Source: Melitaea cinxia
Taxonomy: Eukaryota > Arthropoda > Insecta > Lepidoptera > Nymphalidae
Direction of reading: 5' to 3'
NCBI RefSeq assembly: GCF_905220565.1
Contig: NC_059406.1
Coordinates: forward strand, 11,480,001-11,544,000
Length of the DNA: 64,000 nt
The position numbers were made by a program, and so were the translations under genes. Shown here in pieces: positions 1 through 12,600 of this stretch (the stretch's first letter is position 1; every line of letters starts with the position of its first letter). The notes below the pieces were generated by a model. The model worked only from the letters and a program-made list of their open reading frames with translations. It searched no databases and was not told where the DNA came from.

Positions 1-3000
1 TAAAAGACTTGAAAAATAGACTTCTTAGTCCAGAAACAAAAATAACAGCGAGACACGACAGAGACATTGAAGCCAAAGCACTAGTTGAAGATGGGAATAT
101 AATAAATGAACAATTAAAGAATATCTACACGGGTGGAGATAACTGGGGTATAAATGACATGATGAAAAGTTTTGACGATTTTATTTTAACAATACCTAAA
201 GAAAATACTATTAGAGATAAATCTCCTTCAAAACTATCGCTTTCTGAACATACAGTAACAGAAAGAGCACTAGATTATTTACCATCAACTTTATCTCCTC
301 GACGAAAATATGTACATGAAAGAACAACAACAGAGCCATACACAACTGTAACGGGGCGTTTAGCATATAGTTCAGCAGTAGCTAACGCTGAAATAGCAGC
401 TAAGTCATCAAAATCACCTAGTGCTATATCGAGAGAGAGATTTGATTACTCGACGCCATATCAAGCACCTGATACGAGACAAAATTATTTTTCCACAAAA
501 AGTACAACTCAAACTTTAAACGAAATATATAAGACATCTACTGAACAAAATTCCCCTTTATCTGTTCATGAAATATATAGCGATCCTATAGAAAGTAGGT
601 TAGAAATGAATTTTGAAGAAAATAGATTACGTAAATCGTCGCCCAGTCCGCCACCACCTGCACCCCCTAACGGAGCTGAACATTTTTCTTCAATTGAAAA
701 TAATAATGAGTTATTATCAGCTCACTCTACTATGCTATCTGCAGGTACCACAGTTCCAGCAGATAGTATGCGACTAAGTCCTCGATCACCCAAGTCTCCA
801 AAAACTTCTCCGAAACATTTAAAAAGAGATAGTACAAATATAGTAACAGCAAAATCGGACTCTGGACTCTCTTCCATGAGTGGTTGGTCTAGTTTAGAGA
901 AAAGTCCTGGGTCACCTAAAACGGCTAGAAGTGGTCATCCTGTGCACGATAGTCACCGAATTAGAATTTCTTCTCCCCATTCAGTTCAAAAAATGAACTT
1001 TGAATTAGATTCTAAACCATATTTAGAAACACTTGTGGATTCATATCAATATGAAGATAAAAATATTAAAAGAGATTATAACTTACGAAAAAGTGACAGC
1101 TTTAAAGACACTACTATAGATTTAAATAGGTTACAGGAAAAAATGGATACTAGTTTTTTAAAAAGTGATATTCCATATTCAATATCTAATGAAAATACAA
1201 TTAATAATGTAGACTATTATTATCAAAATGAAGCACCTTCAATATATTCTGTTGCTGGGAATAGACAACCAATTTTTACTACAGTTTATAGTACACCAAG
1301 GGGAATGCTATCAGAAGATAGACATTTTTCCGAGTTATTAGATAGCAATGAAATTACGGAGCCGGTTCCTAACCAAATGATTGATTCGTATCCACCTGAA
1401 CCTAGTTATCATGCCCAAACAGTCGTTATGTCAGCTTCAAATATAAATAAAAAAGTTCTTACAAGAGCTAATACAATGGGTTCTAATGACGTACATTTTC
1501 ATCAAAACGGATATAAAGCAACCAATCACAGACAAGGATTTCCAACGGGAAATCTTACTGATGCACTTTCATATTACCCAACGTCTACTCGATATGATTC
1601 ACCTAAACGAGTCCCTTTAGATGATCGAATATCTTGGCAAGGCAATAAATCACCTACTAGTTCGATGGAAACATCTAGTTTGAAATCACATTCCTTGAAT
1701 ATAACAGAACGAAAGCAATTTCAAAATCAGTTACAACAAGAGTATTTTAAGCAACAACAATATGATCAACGAAATGGGAATGTAATAAATGATGCTCAAG
1801 GCTATGATAAGCAAGCAATAGACCATACTGTAACAAGAAAAGAACAGTATGTCGATTCCACTGGTATTTTGGTTTCAGAATCTGGATATCTATCTATTTC
1901 TTCTAACTTAAAGGGGAAAACACATGACAAGCAATCGAAAAAACCAAAACGGGCGTCATCATTGAAATCTGCCATGTCTTCCATGACTCATTGGCTCCCA
2001 GATTTGCATTTACCAAAGAAACATCGATCTCACTCTTTGCCTTCTGGAGTAGATACAGTAGAACAAACACAACAAGAAAAAACATTAAAAGAAAGAATAT
2101 TGTCGGCTCAAAGACGTAAGAAAAAATATCATTTAGTTGCATCGATGTCCGGCCTGTTGCAAAAAGCTCGAAGAAAACAACAAGCTAGTCATCAATCGCT
2201 ATCTGATCCTGAAACGTCAGAAACTGAGTGGTCTGGTGGACGTTCGAGTGCTCAATCAGAAGATTCTGATAGTGTATTTTCCGATTCTACACACGAAGGA
2301 AATGTATTTGCGAAAGTACCCGTAAAACCTAAACAAAGAAAAGCTAATCACCATGAAATAGTTGAGCATCAACAAATGATACAAGAGCTACAAAAACAAG
2401 GGCTGAATTTTCGTGAAGACGATGAGGGAGAGTGTATAAGGGAAGAAAACGACAAATATCAAAGCAAAGCGATACCTCGAGACAAAAGTGATGACATTGA
2501 TTTTCACTTCGCTCGTGTCAGTCAAATGAATCAAGGCAATATTAGTGAGTTAGAAAAACTTGATATCGATACAGATATATCAAATATAGATCCTTTTGAG
2601 GAGGAATCAAAAGATGATAATCGTTCACCAGCTTCACTCTTTGCAACTGTTGGTGATGTAAAAAAAGCTGCTGCCTCTATAGATGAACCTGAAAATAATG
2701 CACCATATAATGGCAGCTCCCAAGAGTTCGCAGTTTCACGAGCTTTGGGAAAATATCGACTACGGAAATCTTCTTCCGTTTCTGATGATCAAATATCAGA
2801 TACATCTCCGCCAAAAGTTGAATCAAATATGCCTGAAGGATCAGTAAATGTACCACATCAAAAAGTTAGAAGACCGTCTAAAACGAGTCCACCTGAAATT
2901 ATTAGTAGTTCAGCTCCAGAAGAATCATTAGTATTTTCAGAACGAAGTCCATCTGTTCAAAGTGCTCGAAGCATTCCTAATAAATTTCAACCACGACAAC

Positions 3001-3698
3001 AGCAAAGCTTGGATATACCCAACAAACATGATGAGGACGACAGCAAAAGTACTCATTCATGGAGAAGTGGTTCGAGAGTATCTTCTAGACGTCAAAGTAC
3101 TGAGGATAGTATAGATTCGGAAGACGAGTGGTATTGCTATGAATTAAGGAAATTAGAGGAAATGGAACACCAGTCACACTTAGAAGCAGAAAGAGAAAAA
3201 ACTTTGGAAGAAGAACCTGAAGTTGAAGAAGAATTAACAAATGAACCACATGAAGATTTGAAAGAAAAAATGTCTCTGGTATTTAGGGAATTAAAATTAA
3301 AAACAGCATCTATTAAAGTCAAGTGTGATGAACCACCTGCAGAAGAGACTTGGAAAGAAGTAACAACATTTCCAACTATAGACGAAAAAGTTAAAGACGA
3401 TATATCACCAGAAAAAGAATCTGACGATGATAAATCGTACGCGGACTCCGGATCAGGTGAAACGTCTGGACCTGACAGTCCAGTCCAAAGTGGAGACGAA
3501 TTTGATGAGGAATATGATATGCCACAACCACGTCAGGAGCCTACTCCAGCAAAAGCATCGCCACCACAACAAGAAGCTTCTGTTGGCAGTAAATGGAAGC
3601 TACTCAAAGCTTTAAAAGATCGTAAAGCCGAAGAGAAAACAACGGAAACGCCTGTAGCAACAACTCCGTCAACCGAAAAGGATAAAGTTAGCGCTGGT
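1..3698 (+). CDS. unc-13: unc-13 exon 1 of window: long N-terminal exon (5' partial)
   Basis: One open frame from the first complete codon at position 3 to a consensus donor (GGT|GTAAGT) at 3698/3699, phase 0. It encodes about 1,232 residues, rich in Ser, Lys, Glu and Gln and mostly disordered. Visible blocks: a short proline run (SPPPPAPP, about residue 216), a basic helix-like stretch around residues 695-727, an acidic/aromatic block SEDEWYCYELRKLEEME near residue 1040, and KWKLLKALKDRKAEEK near residues 1197-1212. The last two I recall as conserved in insect Unc-13. The frame stays open past the donor to a stop at 3744-3746; those 15 extra codons are probably intron. No start codon can be assigned; the exon may continue upstream. 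Confidence 0.9.
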
Positions 3699-6600
3699 GT
3701 AAGTTACCTCATGCAAAAATTTCACGAAATTAGAGTTAAAAGCTAAGCTCTTAGTGTTTAAGGTAGTTCTGTTAATGAAACCATATTACATCTAATAAAG
3801 AAATGTTATAAATTAGGTAATAAGGTGGTTGGCAGAAAATTTAATCAATTGCTTAAATGTGTATACACTTATATTAGACATAAATTAAAATTTATACAGT
3901 AAAGTTAAAGAATAAGATAAAACAATAAATCGCTAAATTTATTTAACAGTTCAAGCATTTACAAGAGATGTTTTTTCACAATATTTAAGATGCATGAAAC
4001 AAAAATTAAAAACTAGAACCAAGAATGCAAAGGTTGTGAACTTCATTTTTAATACAACAAATTTAACGCAATGAATAGACAGTGTAACGTTATATACCCT
4101 TTGTGTATTTACTTAGAAAATACATATGCTGTTCAAAAAAAAAAAAAAAAAACAATGTTCCTGCCAATATTAGTGTGTTATGTGTGTTATGATGTTCAGG
4201 ACGAATCTTCCGTAATTGTGAAAAAATTTTGATCAACTGTATACTTTATACTTTAATAACGTACATATTTATACATACTATTATTGTGTATATTATATTT
4301 ACTCTGAATATGCTATTATGCTGGATATAATTAAAGCAATAATTAGGTTCTATCTGCGCAATCGGTACTGAGGACTTTCTATTACATACCTACGTACATT
4401 AATTATTATTCTTACTAGAATTTTATAAAAGCTTTAGTAATACTTAACTTGAAAATATTTGTACAACAACTCATTACTATACATTGCTTATAATAATTGT
4501 ATAACGTGTATATGATACTCTTTGTATCTTTATGAAAAGTACGTAGTCAGTATTAGAAATATGTTAACTGATTAGTGTTTATTAGTTGGATTAGTGCCAA
4601 GCGCTAATTCTTAGACTTGTAAAAAAATATACGTCTTCATTTATTATTATTTATTAGCTCATAATAAAAGATGCTTAATTATTATGGTACAAAATTTTCA
4701 CCGTCATATCATATCATATCACAAAGAGAAAGTATCAAAAATACACATTACATATACAGAAATGATTTCACGGTCCATAAAAGTTATATTTATATTTAAA
4801 AAATCGATGGTAAATTTAAAAAGAAAAGTGAAAGATTGAGACTAAATGTGTAAACAGTTCAAAATTACTTATAATTTTAACATCAATTATTCTTGTTTCG
4901 ATTGCTGAAGCAAATTTCATAATCATCGAATATATTGTTATAAAAAATTATGTAATGTAGCCTAGAATTAACATTACATAGGTCGTTCAATCATATAGCT
5001 ATCGACACCTATAAAAACTTAGAGGCACTAAATGTATTACCGTTATTATATTTAGTGGAAATTAGATGTTACCTTATAACGTACAGAGCTCTCTGAGCAT
5101 GTATTTAAAACAATTCTAAGGAATATTTGCTATTATTGAAAGCGCTTTTTTTTAAAGCATCATTATTATGGGACATTGTAATCGATCCCGCTTTAGCGTA
5201 TTAAACACATATGAATCCTATGCTTTAAATAAAATCTATTGGAAGAGCTATTAAATAAAATAAGTGATAAAACAGCTACAACATCGCCACAGTAACAATT
5301 AATATTACTTTGTTAATAAGTTTAATTAAATATGTTGATGTTAAATTAATTCTCCATTTGCAGTTTTAGTGGTAAATTGTATTTATTTATAATAAAATTT
5401 TCATACAATTCGTTATAAATATTAGGTTATTAAAACCGTCTTAATAACAACTTTTTGTCGATGATGAAATGTATGAAAATTAAATTGTAATCTATGTTAT
5501 TGTTAAACTGTTTTTATTTTTTTATCAATAAATGTTAGCTTTTTTTCTTTTATTTTAATTTTTGTTACTAACTTTTTTTTGTTTTATTTTTAGAATGGCA
5601 CCGGCGGATTCAATGAGCAAGGCGGACGAGGGAATGGGTATGATGATTTTAGAGAATGTGTCTCAGATATCATAATATAATAAGCTTCTTAATACGTCTT
5701 ATTATAAACTTGACATATGAAAAAAAAAATACTTTTTTCCTACCTCATAGAATGAAATCCTTTCTCCATTTACTGAGATTTTTTTTGTTTCAATAGGCAT
5801 CCCGGGGATAATCCTTTTTATAGCAACATCGACAGTATGCCTGACATTCGACCGAGGAGAAAATCAATTCCATTGGTGTCGGAGCTTGTAAGTCGCGTTT
5901 ATAAATGTTACCTATAAATTCTAGTAAAGATCGAATTGAGCTATTGTCTTTCTTTCTCAGGCCGGTTTCAATTGACTATCTTAATCATTTATAAATTTTG
6001 ATGAGGTCACCTGCTTCCTAAAGGTAGATATTTGAAACTGGCCGTAAGTGTTTACGGCTCGCATCGACGTGCGCTTCCTGATGCTTAGTAACATTAGGCG
6101 CGTAATAAATGTTTTCTTTCTAAACGGGAAGTTTCTATACAATACTCTATGAAACAATTCACGAGGAGATCTTATTTAGTATCAAAGAAAGCATTATCAG
6201 AATAGTTAATATATTTTATCTCAGATCTCCCCGCGCATTGTTTAAATTTAAAGATTTTTGTTACAGACTTTCGAACCGTCTATACAAACCCTTCTATTTT
6301 CTTTGGTGTATTATGTTATATCTGTAATTTATGTGTCTCCCTTCTAATGCTACTTGTGTAGGTGGTCTTTACCTACTTAATTTTAGAGGGCCCTTCAACA
6401 CCAAATCACCTGCAAGATATAGTGGATATAGGGGTCACCTGAAATTTATATAGAATAGCCGACCAAATAATGCAACTGAAAATTCCTGATTAAAATTAAT
6501 AATCTCATTGCATTTTACCCCTAACCGTGGACCCGCAGGTTCTCAAGGTATATCTCTCCCAATAACACTTTGATCTCTGCATGGAACTGTTTAATTTTAA

Positions 6601-9600
6601 TATAAACGCTTTTGATATGCAGTTTTAGCCGATATTTTTCTAGAATGACTGCTTTGTTTTTTTTTTTGTCTTGAAGAAAAATGTGACCAATAAAATTGCC
6701 TCAAGCATTTGCATGGAACCGCTACCTGGCTACTTATTTTCTATGGTTTAATTATGTAAATTGAGCAGTATAGTTACACTTAATAAGAGTTTTAATCAAA
6801 TGAGTGCTGTCAAAGCAATGCACGAGCTTTATTTTTTTTTCTAGTAACATGTTGCTGACATAAATAAAAAATTAAAAAACCTATTTCATAAAGGTTTTCC
6901 GATACAAAATATTTTTTCTGCATTAATTTTGTTATGAAAATCTGCACATAATTAAAATTATCTACATGCATTACTTATCTATTATTCTACTACAAAGCAT
7001 AAGAATGTGAAAATATTAAGTTACTTGCTAACAATCTTTAATAGTTTGAGCTGAGACAGGCTTTAAGAACAGCTTAAAATACAGCATGAGTAGAGTAAAT
7101 ACACTACAATATATTATAAAATCAAATAATATGAATTCTTAGAGTATCAATAACACGATTTTTGTAGAAGTAAAACTTGAGTGAAGTTTGATTAATTATT
7201 GTAGTATCGTATCGAATTACTTGCTTTCATTTAATATGGATTTTGAAACAATTCGTTCTTGCTGTGTAGACTATGGCCGCTACAAAGAGGAATGCAGGTT
7301 TGACATCAGCAGTACATCGGGCTACGTTAAACGACGAAGAATTGGTACGTTGGTTTTTTTTTATAGCAATAATATAACGATAAAAATTATTTGAAAACGG
7401 ACATTCTCTCATTACTATTCCAAAAATATAAATGTTTTAAATGGTCAATATAAACTTAAAAGTGTCTTACAGAAAATGCACGTTTACAAGAAGACATTGC
7501 AAGCTCTTATTTATCCAATATCTTCTACAACGCCGCACAACTTTGTGCTGTGGACCGCCACATCGCCGACTTACTGTTATGAGTGCGAAGGCTTGCTGTG
7601 GGGTATCGCAAGACAAGGAGTTAGGTGCACAGAGTGCGGTGTTAAATGTCACGAGAAATGCAAAGATCTGCTGAATGCTGATTGTCTACAGAGTAAGCAT
7701 TAAAACATTATTTTTGTTAAGAAAACACAAATTTTGATAATTGGTTTTAGATATATAAATAAATCGTATAAAATAAAACTATTTACGATTGAATGTGAAT
7801 CGTTCTTGTAAATGATTATTGTTCTTGTCACTTAATCACTACACGAATTCGCATTTGTGAAATGGTTCGAAAACCAATTATCAAATGAACTGTGAAAATA
7901 TTAAAGCATTTTCAAATAAATCGTGCTTGTTTCAAATAGAAAATACATTAGATAAGGACCTATTAGTGCCACAGATTAAGACCCATCATTAACTAGAAAT
8001 TCAATAATTAAATCGAATGTGATTCAATACACTGTAATCAACAAAGAGATCGTTACATCATAAACATATGTTCGAATTTACTTTGGTGTTTTTACTTTTC
8101 TGGCAACGGCAAAGCGCCGTTCTCCTTATTAAGTTGAAGTAGTGTCAAGATGCACTCGTAACGGGTCACATCAGAGACGACAAGATCTTTGTTGCACAAC
8201 GACGCCGAGGGCAATCACGTTTATTCACAGTATCCACAAAGCTTACTAGTCGTTAGGTTTTTTCCAAAAAATTGCAGTCGTTCAAAACACTATCAACTAA
8301 TAATTATAATTCTTTTTTGGTTCATTGAACTTACTTCTAAAACGCAACACTATAATTTTCCATTCATACATAGATAAAAAAAAATCATATAAAGATATAA
8401 TAAAATCATAAAAAGATAAAAAAAAACATGTCAAACAAAGTCATACATTCAAAGGTATAACATATTTTAATATATTTCTTGACATAATTTTGACGCGATT
8501 TTGTGCATGAAGATAGAGCGGATGTTCAAAGAATATTCAGAACTCTTTTGAACTTAAGAAGTTTTAACAGCTCTTGACAGGTCATCTGACTTTTGAAGCT
8601 CTTTGTCCTTAACGTTTGACATCAATTCAAATTTATGACCAGAAAAGTAAATTGGATTTAATATTCCTGGTATATTGGAATAGGTGTAATGATATGACGA
8701 TCTATAGTATCGACATTATAGTCCACAGACGACATATTATTAGAACTAGCAATCTAGATGACATCCAAGGTAATTCACGTTTGATTATTGATCAGTTCAA
8801 AACAATATCGTTGTAGTCGAAATAATTACTTTTTGGATCAAAATTGTGCATGATTACAACTCTTGCATGATTGTCGGTTATTAAGTGTGGCACTGGCCTA
8901 TTATTTTAAAATAATGATACTGAGGTCATTCAACATGTACATTTTTTTATAGTTCATCACCTGAATTCACTTAATACCAAGAATACAAGAAGAACTAAAT
9001 TTTCGTATAGACGTTGTCTTTTTATTTTACTATTTCCTTCGTTTATATGTGACCTCATATAATAAAGCATGATATTTTCCTACAAAAAATATCCTTTTTT
9101 CGCTTATCGGAGTGCATGGCTATCGGTATAAAGTACGACACATTTTCAAAATTCAACTCCCAGTAACATTTGGCTAGCTTCACACTCGCACCATCATACA
9201 GGCGGGCAGTCTGTCTAGTCGAATATAATAGAATAGTAATCATAGGATTAAATATAGATTTCATTATGAAACTAGAAAGACGACTGCGCGTCATTGTCAT
9301 ACAATCAGTTGTACATTTCAAAAACATTTATTTTCGTAAAGCTTTTAATTATTACAATTTACTTCATTTAAATTATCGATCTCCATTCTTCTTATATTAT
9401 TTATTTATTTTCTTATTCAATGTTTATTTATTATTATATATAACATTCTTGTAATAAAATATAATACGTATTTGATATTAACGTAATTGTAATAATTGCT
9501 TGTGTAATTATTTTTTCATATATGTATTTGTGTGTAGATAGTTTATATATAATATTCAATTATATATTTCATTAAATGTTTTTGAAATGTATTATACAAT

Positions 9601-12600
9601 AATCACATAGGTAGGGATTTCGACCCTGTTCGTTCATCACGGGTTGCCCCGCCCAGCGCCGAAATTTGTCAAGAGCCCTTGAACAGTATTATGAAATTTT
9701 CTTTATTTTACTTAACATTCCACACTTTCTTACACCGCTCGTTCTTAAAAATGTTGCCTAAAGCTTCGTGACACAAGCGACCAAAATAATTTTTCCAAAC
9801 TGCCTGTTAGCAATGTGTGCACGCAGTCCAGAATTCTGTCCACTTCGATATTATATGTGGTCTTAGTTTAATTTGTTACATGTTTTGATTTATAGACGTC
9901 CGCGTTTCTATGTTTATTTTAATGTTTAGTTTTATGTTTTACTTCTAAACTATTTTCAAAAGTTGCGTGATTTTCAGCTGATATTTGTTATATGTTTAAA
10001 ATGAGCACTATACTGTGAAAACACATATCATTGGATAAAACAAAATAAAATATTAATAATAAAAAATGCAAGGGGAATGTTACTCTTGATTATCTTAACG
10101 CTATTTGATGTAATTTTTTTGTGGATTATTGATACGCATACTATTCGTTCTTCCTTAATTAATAATACACAAAAAACGAATGATAATAATTAATTTATAA
10201 ATAGCATTGGGATTCGATTTTGTTAAAAGGCGCCGTGCTCAGGTTTGCTCCGGCTGGCGCCGCTCAAGGTCACCGACTTGATCAGATCCGACGGTCAATA
10301 AACGAGTTGATGTTTCGGTTCCAAGTTGGAATCTGGTTAGGTTGAGTCCTATGAGTGGTCGTAGCAGACCTGACTGCAGGGCGGGGTGCCCTCCCGGCGC
10401 AACCCGCAGATACAAAGAACGGTATTGGCACCGCCTGAGCAGTGTGTTTCGCAGGGGCCGCTGAGAAGTCATCCAAACATGGCGCTGAAGATAAAGCCAA
10501 CTCCATCATCACCGCGATGAAGGAAAGAATGAAGCAGCGAGAAAGAGATAAACCAGAAATCTTTGAATTAATCAGGTACTTGATTTAATATTATGTTTTT
10601 ATTTTTATTTTCTCCCTAGTCATCCTATAATCAAATTGCGTAATAAGGTTTTTGATTTTTTATGAGTATCAAATATGATGATCGACATCTTACGCTTCAG
10701 CCTGTAATATCCCACTACTGGGCATAGGCCTATTTCCCCATATAGGAGAAGAATCAGAGCTTAATCCACCACGCTACTCCAATACGGGTTGGCGGATGTA
10801 TTCCCTACTATGAGTAACGATTGCTATCAGGTGTACATGATAACAACCGGGACTGACGGCTTAACGTGCTCTCCGAGGCACGGTGGGGAGACCCACAAGG
10901 ACTGCACAAACACCCAGACAACGGCAAACATGTGTATCGCCAATATAAATGTTTGACATGTGCGGGGATCGAACCCGCAACCGCCAGCGCAACAAGTACA
11001 ATCCATGGCTGTGACAGTTGATGATGATCGACATCTTAGTTACAGTAATTATTTTTCTGTATCAATTTTATTTAATAAAAGAAAACATTTAAAATTAAAT
11101 TTAAATGTATGTATGTATTTATTGTCAAAAGTAACTTTGCAGTGCACAAACAAACGATAAAGAATCACGTTTCTAATATATGTATATACATACTCGTATT
11201 TATAACATGTTTTATTAATCTAGGGTCCATCCGTTTAGAGTCATATAGAGATACATGCCATAGGCGAAATTATACGTGAAAAAATTAAGTAGTAGTTAGT
11301 ACAGCTCGTTATTACGTAACATAAAATCAAAAAATTTGATAAATAAATGTGGAGAAGACATGGGAAAATTGACTATAAATAACCAATTTAACAGTAAAAC
11401 AGGTGACTCGGTCATTAACACGACACTAACTTACATACGGCGCTAATTTTATAATTAATACGTAATTATTTATTAGGTAATTTTATTGTTTTTATTAAAG
11501 CGTTAGCGCAAGTAAGGTGCATATTTAGGTTTTAATATCGATTCGAATATCGAAGTTCAATGTAAGGACGCCAATAATAACACGTTGTTCATGGTATATG
11601 TCTGTATATATGTATGTTTTTGGAACGAAGTTCCTAATGGGGCTGGCAAAAAACGTCCTTAATGTTAAAAAAAAGCGTAAGATTTTTATGTATAGTCTGT
11701 ATGATGGCTACACAGGTACTAATGTACAGTCTAATGATGATTGTTATTATTATTGCAGTTTTCTGTTATTATTATTATTAAATTATTATTCGATAACTAT
11801 TATATATTTTTATAAATCATTGTAAATAAAATAAAGGTTTTAAAATAATATTGTGAAGTAGTTTTTTTGTGTTTTATTGATAAAAATTCATAATAAAAAA
11901 TGTAGGTATACCCGAATAATTATTGTCTTTATATCTCGAATAGAACTTGAAATTAATATTTTAAAAGGAACTTCGTTCCTATCTGGTCCCCACGACAACA
12001 CATGATTTTTTAATTTAGTTATTAGTGTTTATATGATCATCAATATAAATCTTAAACAAACATACTTAAATCTAATGAGATTAATAGATTACCTGCTTAT
12101 AATTTTAATTTTAAACACGATAAAATTCACATACTATCAATGATATAAATTCGTTTTTCACAGCTGAGAATTTTTTTACGGTACAATCCTAATGATTATT
12201 TAAAGGTGATAGTTTGCTGGTAGGTATTTTATTTTTGTTTCACAGAATATTTCATATAATAGCAGTTTTTGACACCTATGTGTATGCAACAGACGCGTGT
12301 TCAGCATCGAACAAGAGGGACATTCGGCACATATGAGCACCGTGAAGCAGTCCGTCCTAGATGGCACGTCGAAATGGAGCGCGAAGATCGCCATCACAGG
12401 TTCGAAGATGTGTCGTGGCTAATCTATTTATTTGCAGATCTCCCAGGACCTCAGGAAAACCGGACGAGAACACCACAGAAACACAATACAAGCGCGACAC
12501 TTAATTGATTCGTGTCTTTCATTTCATGTGGCGGCCAGGCGGACTTTTAACGTCGATCCCGACACTCACATAGACAGCCTCGAACAGGCTGAGCAAATCA

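Noticed and set aside
9..3746. A complete stand-alone protein of 1,245 residues
   Set aside because: The frame is open at the window edge, starts at a TTG only by convention, and contains a strong donor at 3698 that joins in frame to recognised unc-13 exons.
10239..10512. Minus-strand open frames overlapping exon 6
   Set aside because: They overlap the conserved unc-13 exon on the other strand and lie in the GC-rich repeat-like block; no family resemblance I can support.
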